A stretch of 64,000 nucleotides of DNA from Castanea sativa (Eukaryota > Streptophyta > Magnoliopsida > Fagales > Fagaceae), in the NCBI RefSeq assembly GCF_040712315.1, contig NC_134015.1:43731464-43795463 (forward strand). The letters are read 5' to 3'. The position numbers and the translations under genes were made by a program. The notes under the pieces are model-generated. The model was not told where the DNA came from. It did not search any database and saw only the letters and a list, made by a program, of their open reading frames with translations. Position 1 is the stretch's first letter; each line of letters starts with the position of its first letter. Positions 11,694 through 23,034 of the stretch are shown here, one piece after another.

Positions 11694-12180
11694 TTTTTTT
11701 TTTCAATAATTTATAGGTGCTGAATCTTCTAATTCTTTAAATTCTTTTTGCATTTTAGAAGTTTTAACTTTTGAATTCCTGGGTTATTTTTTGCTAATAT
11801 TTGAAACTATTTGGTAGATTTCTAAGACTATATCCATGGATTATCCTTTTGAGGGTATGCCATCTTTCTTTTATATTTTTCTGTTGTGTAGTTATATATT
11901 TTTTGTTCTGTTTCATTAATTTATAAACTCTGAATCTTTTGATTTAAAAAAAAAAAAAAAAACTTATTGTAACATTGAATAAAGTGAAGATATCTAAAAT
12001 TTGCTAACTAAACTGTGCATCACAACTAGTTTATATATAAAGTTATTCTTTACATTGGTTAAACATATATTATTTTCTTATATATAACAAAAATATTTAC
12101 ATCAAGTTAGTCTTGACACTAGTCAAACGAATTTTTTTATTATTAGATTAGTGATCACATAGAGATTCCCTAAGGGTTCA

Positions 12181-12292
12181 ATGGTCTGGGCTGAAGCTAT
12201 AGCCGCATGGGAGACAATCTCAATTGCTGTGAAGGAAAAGTTCTCTTAGGTTGTGTTTGAAGGGGATTCTAAAGAAGTTGAAAGCTCAATAG
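12181..12292 (+). pseudogene. LINE-type RNase H fragment
   Basis: A short plus-strand frame reads MVWAEAIAAWETISIAV, then a stop, then VVFEGDSKEVESSI. The AEA...A and VxFEGDS pattern is that of the plant RNase H-like domain found at the end of many LINE reverse transcriptases and in stray host copies. It covers only the middle of the fold, carries one stop, and is cut by the LTR beginning at 12293. Confidence 0.5.
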
Positions 12293-13140
12293 TGTAAAAC
12301 ACGAAAGCTTAATTTGACCCCAAATTTTAAAATTATGGCTAAATTGCTTTTAATCTACTCAACTAAGTGCAGAATAAGAGTAATTAATGTGCAATTAACT
12401 GGGACTACTACCTAGTGCATAGGCATACATAATCAACATGTAATTATAAAGCACAAGGAGTAGGGGAAGAGAGATGCAAACACAAGATAACACCGCGATG
12501 TATTATCAAAGAGGAATAACGATGTACTTGGCGTAAAAACCTCTCCACAGCCCTCCAAGCTAAAATAATCTACTAATGAATAAAGTTGGAGTACAAGGAT
12601 ATCAAAAAAACCCTCCAAGCCTAATCTACCCAACGTACTTGAACCCTCCGAGTTCCAACTCCCAATGGACTTCACCAAGTCTTGTCTTTACTAGTTATCT
12701 AGATACCACAATTAGCTCCAAATTGTATCAACCAAAGAATGGCTTCATCCGAAGCTTCCCATAGGCACCAAAACAACTCCCAACACTCAAATTGGGTGAG
12801 GTATGTGTTTGGGTTAAGAACCTCTCAAGGATATGTAATTAGAGAGGTAGAAGTAGAAGAAAACTAATAGAAATGTATAGATGATTGTGGTTATACAATC
12901 TCTAACTCTCAAATGGATTTCTAGGATTTTCTCTTTGAAATTCTCCTTACAATTTTGTGGGTGTGGGGCTTTTTTACATTGATGGGCCTAGGCTCGTCTG
13001 CTACACCAAGGCCTGTGAGTTAATAGGTAAAGGACTCGAGACCAGCCTCTTGGGAGTTATAACGCAGGCTAGATTGTGCGCAAGCTAGGCATGCCCAATG
13101 TTGAGACAACTTGGGAATGGTGTGGCAGGCTAGGCACAAT
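12293..13140 (-). repeat. LTR-like remnant, same family as 46417-47439
   Basis: The complement of 12293-12960 matches much of the plus-strand block 46750-47439. Shared markers are GTACTCCAACTTTATTC, GGAGAGGTTTTT, CGCCAAGT and CGGTGTTATCTTGT. It starts TGTAAAACAC. The right boundary is approximate. No coding. A remnant of an LTR retrotransposon, probably copia, that inserted beside the LINE fragment. Confidence 0.5.
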
Positions 13141-14666
13141 AGGTATGGTCGTGACGAAATAAATGTCTAACACAACAAAGAATACTACAACAGAACAACT
13201 TCTACGATAAAATATGTTAAGTGGAGGGTTACAGCAAAATAACTGATGCAGCAGAAAATAACTAATACCGCAAATAAGATAAGTAATATAGCAGAATAAC
13301 TAATACCCCAGATAAATAAATAAAAAAAAAAGGTTACAACAGAGTGACAAATACAACAGAAAGAGCAAAAGATATCACAGCAGAATGGCTAATAATATAA
13401 AACACTACTGTAAAAAGAATAGCAACGGCAGTATCAAATAAACTAAAAGTCACCACCACAAGGTAGTAATGATGAATCTAAATAATTGTAATAGAAATGG
13501 CTTACTTCCCAATCCTGGGTTGAATCATCTAGTAGGATCGAGTCCGAAAAAGGAATCAAACCCCAATACGGGTAACCTCGTTACAGACATTTGCCATTGA
13601 AGTTACCCGTGCTGGAAAAATGGCCTAAATGGTTTTGGGTTCAGATTCATAGAGTCTCAAAGGGTGGGAGTGTCATGAGGGAGAGAAAAGGTAGTTTACT
13701 GATGCATGCCCCTATTTCTGCAGTGTCTTCTCTCTTCTTTTTTACCACTTAGTTTTCTTTTTGTTCTCTAGTTCCTAGTTTCTTTCTTACTCTTATCTCC
13801 GTCTCATGGTTACCTCTCTTACACTTTTATACCACTTGATTCTATATTATTTCTCCCTTTTATCCCTCAGGCTCCACCAACCGTTTTTGGTTTTTTATGA
13901 GCATCCCCTTGGTTGTCTGACCACTACCTCTGCTCAGAGCATGCTTGCTACACCACTCCCCATTTCCAAAAAAAATTCCTTGTTTTGTTTCCCCCTCCCT
14001 CAATTTATACCTCCCTTAATGGATAAGGATTAGGTTACCTCACTACTTACCTCTATGACATGCATCAAGTGGCCTTTGCCCTTTGCTTGGCTCTTTTGGG
14101 TGAAATATTATCCCAGCAAGGCACTCCTCCAAAAGAAGCATCGGCAGGAACCCTTGAATAGGCCATCTTTTCTCCCCACTAACAAACCACACCCTCTGAA
14201 TCCCTTGACTAAGGGCCCACCTCCCTAGTATCGGTTGGGTATAGGTAGGTGGTGCTCTAGCCCTTGTATGAGCTCCACTATCCTTTGTATTTATCTTATT
14301 TTACTCCTACGACATTCTTGCTATTCTTGCCTTGTCTCCTTCTACCACGCATGCTGTGCTTGTGCTTATCTCCCACGGCATGAAAGGTGCACGGGCTTTT
14401 GAGCCTGTATCATTTCCCTTCCTTTCCTCATGAATTGGATATTGTCTAGGTAGAAGTTTTTGCCCTTTCAGCTCACCGGGCTTTTATTTCAATCGTTCCT
14501 TTTCCTGCTATGCCCATGGGCTTGCTGGTTGTTATTTTTGCCATGTGGGCCCATGGGGTTTGTTATCCCTTTTCTTGGGCTTCCTTGACCCATTCACTTT
14601 GTCTTTGCCTCTTATTGTGCCCATGGGTCTATTGGCTGTCATTCTTGCCACCCTATTGGATTTTGA
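13141..14666 (-). repeat. LTR remnant of the element-D family, cut by element B
   Basis: 14070-14330 matches 5240-5410 in element D (shared blocks: CTTTTGGGTG, ATCCCAGC, AAAAGAA, CAGGAACCCT, TTCTCCCCAC). A minus-strand TATA-type box (TATAAATTGAGGG, complement of 13997-14009) fits LTR polarity. 13140-13450 is a degenerate A-rich region with repeated ACAACAGAATAAC-like motifs. The right end at 14666 is the insertion point of element B; the rest of this LTR is not seen on the other side. Left boundary uncertain. Confidence 0.45.
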
Positions 14667-15273
14667 TGATGCACGAAAAATTAGTAGGCTAAATGCTCTA
14701 GGCTTCAATGGGCTAGTGATTGCTTGGAAGGCTTGAAAAGAAAAAGACACCAGGTCAAAGGAGACCAGGTTAAACCGGCCAAGAACCCTACGATGCTTAA
14801 GTTAGATTTTTCTCTGTGACTCAAGAATTCCAACTTTTTAAGAGTAGTGAAAATTTACCTCTACTGGATATGGATGAGTCCTTACATAGTGAGCTTTTGG
14901 AGTGGTTACCTGTCTAGTAATTTCCCCGATATTTGTGGAAGTTTGAAGGTTCAAACTTAACTTCCTCAGCCGCTATAGAAGTTAGAATATTCAATCTTAT
15001 TTTCTACAACTGCCATTGGAAGTTAAGTACTTAATAGCGATGAACAAGGATTTGATAGCACGTGGTCCGAGTTACAAGCTCTTGTGGATAAATCCGTTTC
15101 TGGAAATTTCCTAAGTGTTAGGAGGTCATCCAGGCGCTTTCCCTTGGACAACCCTCATGTTTATGGACGACCTTCTTACGTCCATGGACGAGCTTATTAT
15201 TTTAGGCTGACCTTTGGCTTTGGACGACTCTTATGGACGAAATGGAGATGGTTTGATTTTTAGTTCCCCATCA
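14667..15273 (-). repeat. 3' LTR of element B (607 bp)
   Basis: Begins TGATGCACG and ends CCCATCA, giving TGATG...CATCA termini. It matches 24367-24777 with few differences (shared: GGCTAGTGATTGCTTGGAAG, AAAAGACACCAG, GTGAGCTTTTGGAGTGG). The right third has repeated GGACGA/CGTCC motifs. It is followed by GTTGCCCCCTTGTCC, the complement of a purine-rich tract. Confidence 0.85.
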
Positions 15274-15288
15274 GTTGCCCCCTTGTCC
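15274..15288 (-). other. polypurine tract of element B
   Basis: The minus strand reads GGACAAGGGGGCAAC immediately before the LTR start TGATGGG. This is the expected place for the plus-strand DNA primer. Confidence 0.7.
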
Positions 15289-15524
15289 AAAGGTTGTCCA
15301 GAGTATGTTGAAGTTACTGTTGACTTTTGACGCGTGTCATTATTCCAATGGTTAAATGTTGTGCCACGTGTCATCATTGCCTTGTTCGAATTTGAATGTT
15401 CCAGATCATGCCACGTATCATAATTTCGTTGGCTAGCTTGTCGCATCGATTTAATATTTTGAGGAAAAGGCCACATGGCATCTTCTAGTTGGTTGCACTA
15501 TTCCAGATACCAAATCTTGCTACT

Positions 15525-15532
15525 TATAAATA
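15525..15532 (+). promoter_or_regulatory. TATA box of the B antisense gene
   Basis: TATAAATA lies 174 bp before the ATG at 15699, on the strand opposite to gag-pol and outside the LTR. C has an equivalent box (56962) and A a weak one. The position suggests an independent pol II promoter. Confidence 0.6.
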
Positions 15533-15698
15533 GTAGAATTCCTCTCCTACCCTTCACGTTTCCTAAATTTTCTCCTTTGACATTTGTCATCTAGCACCTT
15601 CGTCTAGGAGTCTTCCTGCGTCCTTAGGCCTCCTTCGTCTAGATCCGGGTATTCTCTTCTTCCTCGTCCATAGGTTTTCCTTCACTAGTTTCTTCAAG

Positions 15699-17916
15699 AT
15701 GTCCTCGTCTAGCAATAGTGTTGACAAGGAAGTAAACGAATACCATGACAGTACTAGTGATAGTGGTTCTAGTAGTGATGATAGTAGTAGGAGTAGCAAT
15801 AGTAGCAGTGAGGGGGAATACCACGGATGAGCAATACACGTTTGGTGTTCCTAGGGTCCCCTTAGAGGTTTTTCAGGAACATCTTGGGATGAGGACAGCT
15901 TCAAGGTCACAAGCTGGCACCTCGACGAGTGTTCCTCCGTCTACTGATTTGGACGAGGTAGAGACCATTTACAGTTAGGCCGTTGGCTTCCATTCCAAGA
16001 CGGATGAGAAAAGACTTGCTTCCCTTAGGAGTTGGTATCAAATTCCAAACGATCTTAACCCTAGGTTAGCCGTCCAAGGGGAATGGTGTTGTGACCCTCG
16101 TCTTGGAATAGGTGTTTATGAAGCCTACCTTCTAAGGGAGCTTAGGTTGCCTCTTAATGCCTTCTTTAGGGAGTTACTTACTAGGTTAGGTTTAGGAGTA
16201 TGTCAATTTAATCCCAATGCACGGAGGCTGGTTGTCTCTATGCAAGTTTTATGGAGGGAAGTGTTTGAAGGGGATCGTCCTTTCACTGTGGACGAGTTCC
16301 TCTATTGTTACAAGCCTTCAGAAATTAGTCAATCCCTTGGTTTTTACTAGTTCACAGCCAGGGGCAAAGACTGTAGATTAATAAAGTCCCTCTTAACGTC
16401 TGATAGAAACTGGAAGGCGGAGTTTTTCATCGTCTCTAGTTTCTAGGTTGGACACCCTGTTGAGGTTGGCAGGGATCCATTTGCCTCCTATGCTGGAGAG
16501 ATAGGGAATGTTCGTCCAGAAGCTATGTTTTTTCGTTATTCAATATTTTTCCTTTCTTTATAATCGTTTAATCCCTCTTTATTTTTATTTTTATTTTTTT
16601 TAATAGCTGTTAGATGATCGTCCTTGAATAGGCTCCATCTTGAACACGTTCCAAGAGCTTGTCTATACACTGACAGGAGTTTCCATTCATTGGTCACCCT
16701 TAATCGTCTAGCGACTTGGGGATTTGGTCTTAAACCCTTTGTTGAAGCTATAGCCCACAAACTTACTATTCGTAGACGTAAGATTCTTTTCTTCTTCTTT
16801 TTAATAAGGAAATTGTTTGAATATTATCTTTTAATCAATTCTAACATTTTTCTTTTCAGGGATGGCAACCATGAAAGAAAATAAAGGAAAAGGGGTGGTA
16901 GTAAATGAGGAAGCCTTACCAGAGACGGAGTCTCAGCCTCGCCCTTCTGATGGAGATAAAAGAAAGAACTTATCTAAAACCGTTGACCTGGAAAACCTTC
17001 CAAGTCGTCAAAAAGAGAAGAAGGCAAAGCATAGGTCGTCCAAACCTGGGGTCATCAAGCTAGGCCCCACTGTCCCTCCTACCTCCCAACAACTATCCAT
17101 CCAAATTCATGATGTAGACTTGTCTGAGCCTATTGGAGTTACTCCGTCCATGGCCATTGCTCTTGCCTCGTCTCAACCTCCTCCAAGAGTTCCCATGAAC
17201 CTTGTTGAAAATGAGGATTTGTCTTAGGAAAGGTTTCAGAAAGCCGTGACTAATGAGGACGTACGTGCTATGACATGTCCTTGAAAGAGTTTGAACATTC
17301 TGTTGTTCATGACCTTTTCAAGGTATGTAATTTCACTTTTACCTCGTCTTGTCATTTTACGTTTTTTCTCCTCTAACGGAATTTCTAACCTCTTGTGTAG
17401 GCAATGTCAAAGTTCATTGCAGCGTCCAAGCAGGCCACAGAGATGGACAAGGAGAGGATTAAGCTTGAGACGAGGATCCAAAAGGTTAAGGATGACTGTA
17501 GGGGTTGGGCTGAAGTGGTATGCAAGGCCAAAGACGAGGTCAAAGAACTGAAAAACCTCGTCAAGGAGCTTAAGGCTGACATTGTCGAGAAGGACACCCG
17601 TCTTGAGCATCTTCAAAAAAGGAATGACAAGCTGAGCACTCTTCTAGAGAATGCGAAAAAGGACAGTGTTGAGGAGTTTAGAGCTTTCAGCCAGTTCACT
17701 GACCTTATGGACACGAACTATGCTACTGGCTTTGAAGATTTTCGCATGGACGCTATAGAACACTTACCTGAAGTTGACTTTAGCTTCATCAAACTCCAGC
17801 TTGGTGCTGCAAGCTCTCTCCTCTAGACGAGTTCTGAAGACGTTAATATTGAGGACGATGCTACCACCCAGCTTACCCAAGACTAGCCTAAAGCTGGAGA
17901 TAAACCCCCACAGTAA
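15699..17916 (+). pseudogene. antisense gene of element B (gypsy-type transposon domain, coiled coil)
   Basis: Four probable exons. Exon 1 starts MSSSSNSVDKEVNEYHD, a Ser/Asp-rich leader, then a stop and frameshift near 15829. It continues with RELRLPLNAFFRELLTRLGL, GVCQFNPNARRLVVSMQVLW and FTVDEFLYCYKP, a pattern I associate with the Pfam family called putative gypsy type transposon (PF04195; memory, not searched). Further stops lie near 15976, 16348 and 16444. Likely introns: about 16525-16607, 16778-16859 and 17323-17400 (GT-AG). A basic, Ser/Pro-rich linker (16862-17227) leads to a Lys/Glu-rich coiled coil (17404-17700). The reading frame has a stop at 17824 and again at 17884, with TAA at 17914-17916. 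Function unknown; convergent with pol. Confidence 0.65.
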
Positions 17917-19081
17917 AAATGTGAAAAAATATGAAATTTTATCATTTTAGTTTCTTTTCTTCTCTTTGTTTTGGAAAAAATGTAAAAAATGTGAAAAAGT
18001 ATGAGGTTCGTTGTTTTGGACCATTTAAATTTATCTAAGTACACTCCACTCGTCTATAACCTTTAGGACGAGTTTCCAAACAATTGCCTTTAGGCTTTAC
18101 TTTATAAGGGTTTTTGGACGGTGGTCATCTACTTTTTTTCTAAACTTTTATGAATGAATCTTTATTTCCATCACTTTTTATTTGCTTTTGATCATGTTAT
18201 TATATGGACGAGTTTTCTTTATTTATATCATCCATATCATACTGGATTTTAAGTGTGGTTCGTCCACTTATGAAGGCATTTCGCTCATCCATGTTAAGTT
18301 CCCTTATGTTTAATGTTTTTACCATTCTTTAAATTTTACAAGTGTAACTCGTCTTACGAATGGCGTTGCCTTCACCAGCTTTATTCGTCCAAAGACTTGA
18401 CAGCTAGTTCTAATGCTCGTCCATATCTTGGACGGTTTACAATTGTCTTTTAGCAAGACATTTTCAGCTTTTACTCGTCCAAAGATTTGGACAGTTTTGG
18501 CTTTTTACATTTATCTGTGGATTCTTAAATATTCTTATGTGCACGCATTATCTCGTCCATTGGTTTGGACAAATATGATTTAGGTTTTTCCTTGTCCATT
18601 GGTTAGACGAATACACCTTAAGCTTATTTTTCTGCTTTATCCTTATTTTAAGAAAAGTATGTAGACGTTACATCCCTGCGTTCAGAGATTTTACTCGTCT
18701 AGGGCTTTTCGCCTTCTTGTGGATTAGTTTTAATGAAAGCATCATCATCATGAGAACTGGAAATTCACACAACCTTATATATTGGAAACCCAAACACTAC
18801 TTACAAAACATCGTCCACAAGTTTTGGCACATGCTTAGAAGCTGGCTCCTTTAAGGAATTAAAGATATATATAAACAAACAAACCAAATCCATGACTTCG
18901 TCCATAGTCCATAGACAGTGCATAGTATAGAGACATGCACCTTTAGGGGAATTAAAACACAACACATAATACTAAGAAGAAACACAAGTAATGAAAAGCA
19001 ACACATAACTTCGACTCGTTCAGGGTAACCACAACGTCTAGGAAGATCTCGTCCAGAGTGATGCTCATCCAGGTTGATATC
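17917..19081. other. spacer between the antisense gene and pol, element B
   Basis: AT-rich region with no ORF between two convergent genes. It has many short ACTCGTCC/GGACGAG-type motifs in both orientations (for example around 18049, 18209, 18261, 18416, 18475, 18553). In A and C the matching place holds a 150-bp tandem array, which B lacks. Confidence 0.6.
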
Positions 19082-20140
19082 CTACTGGTAATATCTTAGA
19101 TGCTCAACATTCCAAGGGTGCTTTAGCTTTCTCCCGTCCAGGGCTTCTAAGTAATAAGATCCTTGTCTCTTGCAATTAATAACCATGTAGGGTCCTTCCC
19201 AATTAGGTTATAGTTTCCCATGGGCTAGGTTCTGATTGCCAAAGAGGCCCTTTTTAGGATGAGATCGCCAATGTTGAAATGCTTAGGTTTCACCATTGCA
19301 TCATATTTTCTGGCTATGAGGTTTTTATACCTAGCTGTCCTTTGCTCCGAGTTCATCCTTACCTCGTCTATCATATCAAGGTTGAGACGAAGTTGCTCTT
19401 TGTTATCCTCATCCTGATACTTCATCACCCTGTGGTTTGCCATGTGCACTTCTGCAGGTATCACAACTTCGCTCCCATAGGCTAGTTTGAAAGGAGTTTT
19501 CCCTGTAGTGGTCCTCACGGTCGTCCTGTAAGCCCATAGAACACCTGGTAGCTCGTCTAGCCATACTCCCTTTGCCCCTTCAAGTTGAGTCTTGATGATT
19601 TTCAACAAGGATCGGTTTGCAACTTATGTTTGTCCATTTGCTTATGGGTAGGAGGGTGAGGAATAATGATTCTTGATTTCAAATTGCTCGCAAAAGTCTC
19701 TAAAAGGTGTGTTGTCAAACTGCTGTCCATTGTTAGATAATAGTACCCTAGGTACCCCGAACCTACATATAATGTTCTTCCAAATGAAGTTTTTGACATT
19801 CTGCTGCGTGATCTTGGCTAAGGGTTCGACTTCCACCCAAATGGTAAAGTAATTAATCCTTACTACCAAAAACTTCTACTGCCTGGTTCTAAGTGGGAAT
19901 GGACCTAAGATATCCAATCCCTATTGCACAAAAGGCCATAGGGCCATCATCAAGGTGAGATACTCCGATGGCTGTCTAGGGACATTGCTGAAGCATTGAC
20001 ATTGGTCACACACCTTGACATAAGCCTTAGCATCTGCTTGAATAGTCAGCCAGTAGTAACCTGCACGAACGACTTTATGGACTAGTGCTCTCGCTCCTGA
20101 GTGGTTTCTGCATGCTCCTTCATGAACCTCCCTTAACATA
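19082..20140 (-). pseudogene. integrase of element B
   Basis: Blocks in order from the right: zinc region LREVHEGACRNHSGARALVH then CDQCQCF (19921-20139); catalytic core with YFTIWVEVEPLAKITQQNV and GVPRVLLSNNGQQFDN (19642-19869); then ELPGVLWAYRTTVRTTTGKT and a C-terminal region to a stop at 19082-19084 (NVEHLRYYQ). In the core the second catalytic aspartate (normally in SDNGxQF) is replaced by asparagine (SNNGQQF). With the frame breaks this makes the enzyme inactive. HHCC ligands appear present. Confidence 0.85.
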
Positions 20141-20201
20141 TAGATTGACTCATCCAGAGCTAAGCACCTTAGGTACGGTTGAGAGAAGCCTCTTTTAATC
20201 C

Positions 20202-21300
20202 TTAACTCTCTAGTGCCTCGTCTATGAGAACATACTTAGCAGCTTTAATCCTTAACTTTCTAGCCTCATCCTTGTCCTCTAGAAGCCTTCCATCTTTGAG
20301 GTAAACTACTATTGGAGTCATCCAATTTTCTTCTCCTTCAATTTTTTGTACCTTTAGAAGGTCTATACTTGGCATGTACTGGACTTTGTCATACTCGTCC
20401 ATAGCCCCCTCTACCGAAGATGCTTTTGCCAAAACATCTGCTTCCATATTTTCCTTCCTTGGGACTTGAACAAAACTGGCTTCCTTAAATTTTTTGACAA
20501 GCCGCTTCATCTTGCTAAGATACTTCTTCATCCGATTTTTCTTAGCTTCACACATTCCATTTCCTTGATTTATGATCAACTGAGAATCTCCTTGGACAAC
20601 TATTGATTCTTCCCCTAAGGACTTAGCCAATTCCAACCGTTTAAGGAGAGCTTCATATTCAACTTCATTATTGGTTATCTGATATTATAGACGAGCTGCA
20701 TATTTCAACTTGTCCCCTTTAGGGGATTTTAGTACAACTCCAATTCCTCCTGCATATAATGTGGACGAACCATCTACATAGACGACCTACTTCTGAGCTT
20801 CGTCAATCTCATCTAACCCACTTTGGCTGGGAGTGAACTCTGCAATAAAATCTGCCAATACTTGAGCTTTTATAGCGCTTCTTGGTCGGTACCTAACATC
20901 AAACTCATTAAGTTCTATGGCCCATTGGATTAGTTGTCATGCGGCTTCCAACTTGTTCATCGCCTTCTTAAGTGGATGATATGCCAAGACATTGATGACA
21001 TGAGCCTAAAAATAATGTCGTAACATCCTAGAAGCTATGACCAAAGCAAAGGCTAGCTTTTCCATCATAGGATATCGTCTTTCCGCTTCTCTTAATGCTC
21101 AGCTCGTATAATAAGCTGACCTCTATATCTTCCCTTCTTCTCTAATTAATGCTGAGCTCACTGCATGTGAAGACACTGCTAAGTACAAATATAATTCTTC
21201 ACCTGGTATAGACGAGCTTAGTAGAGAAGTTGTTGTGAGGTAGGCCTTGAGGTCTTGGAAGGCTTTTTAACACTCGTCCATCTATTCAAATGCCTTCTTG
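20202..21300 (-). pseudogene. RNase H region of element B
   Basis: 20202-20636 reads ESIVVQGDSQLIINQGNG, KRLVKKFKEASFVQVPRKEN and MEADVLAKAS, the GDS and ...ADxLAK blocks of RNase HI. To the right, broken frames carry YVDGSSTLYAGGIG-type and NNEVEYEALL blocks (complement of 20650-20780) and the RT-proximal RNase H-like part. Stops and shifts separate them. Confidence 0.75.
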
Positions 21301-22444
21301 AGAACCTTAAAAAATGGTAAACACTTAGTAGCTTTGGAGACGAATTTGTTAAGGGCGACAACTCATCCAATGAGAGATTGGACTTCTTTGATATTCCTTG
21401 GTGGCTCCATATTCAGTATCGCTTGGATTTTATCAGGATTTGCTTCAACTCCCCTATGTGAAACCATGAACCCAAGAAATTTTCCTAATGAAACACTAAA
21501 ACCACGCTTGCTCGAGTTCAAATTCATGTTATATCATCTAAAAGTATTGAAGTTTGCTTGAAGGTCGTCCAAGTGCTTTTCCTCGTCCAAGCTCTTTACC
21601 AACATATCATCTACATAAACTTCTACATTCCGTCCAATCTATGTACAAAATATATGGTTAACCAACCTTTGATAAGTTGCCCCTGCGTTCTTCAAACCAA
21701 AGGGCATCACCTCGTAAATAAACCTTGACTGGTAATGAAGGATGTCTTCTCTTGATCCACCTCATCCATCCTTATTTGATTGTAGCCTAAGAAGGCGTCC
21801 ATGAAACTTAGCAATTTATGACCCGCAATTGAGTCCATCAGTTGGTCGATGCGTGGCAATGGATAACTATCTTTGGGGAAAGCCTTGTTCAAATCGGTGA
21901 AGTCCATGCACATCCTCCATTTGCCATTAGCCTTCTTAACCATCACCACATTAGCCAACCAGTCCGGGTAAAAAACTTCCCGGATAAATTTTTTCATGGT
22001 CAACTTCTGGACTTCTTCTTCAATGGCATTATCTTGTCCAGGAGCAAAAACTCTTTTCTTTTGATATATGGGCTTGGAGGAAGGATATATGTTTAGACAA
22101 TGGGTAATGATTCTAGGGTCAATACTTGGCATGTCCTTATGACTCCACGCAAACACATCAATGCTCTTCTTTAAAAACTGGACAAGGTCTTGCTTCGTCT
22201 TTTTCTCCATGTTTGCTCCAACCCCTGTATACTTTTTAGGGTTATCCTCGCCCAGGAGAACGTCTTCCAGCACTTCAGTGGGCTCCGTAGTAACCTTTCT
22301 CTCCTTTATATTTATCGTCTGCACATGCTCGTCCATAGCCAACATGGTTAGGTAGCATTCTTTAGCAGTTAATTGATCTCCTTGCACTTGTCCTACTCCA
22401 TAATCTGTTGGGAATTTGGCTGATAGGTGGTAGGTGGATGTCAC
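21300..22444 (-). pseudogene. reverse transcriptase of element B
   Basis: 21707-22444 is open for 245 codons and runs from the protease-RT linker to the palm: FLKKSIDVFAWSHKDMPSID, VMVKKANGKWRMCMDFTDLN, RIDQLMDSIAGHKLLSFMDA. The catalytic YVDD follows at 21606-21617 in another frame, then the FLGFMVS-type block and IPGF-like region near 21300-21480. One frameshift near 21720 breaks the protein right before the GLKNAGAT block. Confidence 0.85.
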
Positions 22445-22920
22445 TGCCTTCCGACTGTTTAAAGTCGGTCTTCCAATAATGGCATTGTACGAAGACGAAC
22501 AGTCTACAATGAGGAATTTACTTCCTTGGTTATCTGTTGTGAATATGCTCCTACCACCATAGGTAACGTAATAGTGCCCATGGGTTGCACTTTCATCCCC
22601 CCAAATTTTACCAAGGGTGAATTTATTAGACGGAGTTGATCTCGTCCAAGCCTCATTTCTTAGAAGGCAGGATAATATAAAATGTCTGCTAAACTCCCAT
22701 TATCTACCAACACCCTTCTAGTCATACAATCAGCAATGAGTAAAGTGATGACGATCGCATCGTCATATGGGTGGCAAACTCTTTTAGCGTCCTCCTCCGT
22801 GAATGTAATGGCTTACTCATCTTTCCCCCTCGTCCTTGGGGGTCGTCTAGAGAGTTGGACGCTTTGTACCACCTTTAGGTACGTCTTCCTTAACTTGGAC
22901 GATTGTGCTACTGAGGTTCC
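22445..22920 (-). pseudogene. aspartic protease of element B
   Basis: The minus strand at about 22690-22730 reads TRRVLVDNGSLAD: the active-site triad D-S-G of the family appears as D-N-G. Downstream are blocks of the gag-pol linker with stops (near 22610-22660). Position between gag and RT is as expected. D-N-G would be unusual for an active retropepsin. Confidence 0.6.
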
Positions 22921-23034
22921 TCCTATAATAACTCTTTTGTGGTTCTCGTCTACCTTTCCCTTCAGCTTCTCGTCCTTGTGATCTCGTCTAAGGAAGTTCC
23001 TTAATTTTCCTTGCTTGATGAGATTCTCTATCTG

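Larger units (their letters stand above)
10718..12029 (+). mobile_element. Helitron-like segment 3 (degraded 3' end)
   Basis: Starts directly after the CTAG of segment 2 and ends at AACTGTGCATCACAACTAG (12011-12029) followed by T. The second arm of the terminal hairpin is lost. The interior resembles segment 1 (TCTTATATTTTT, GAATCTT...AATTCTTT, TTTTGAATT blocks) and contains a SINE. No ORF of note. Head-to-tail placement supports the call; the weak 3' end lowers certainty. Confidence 0.35.
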
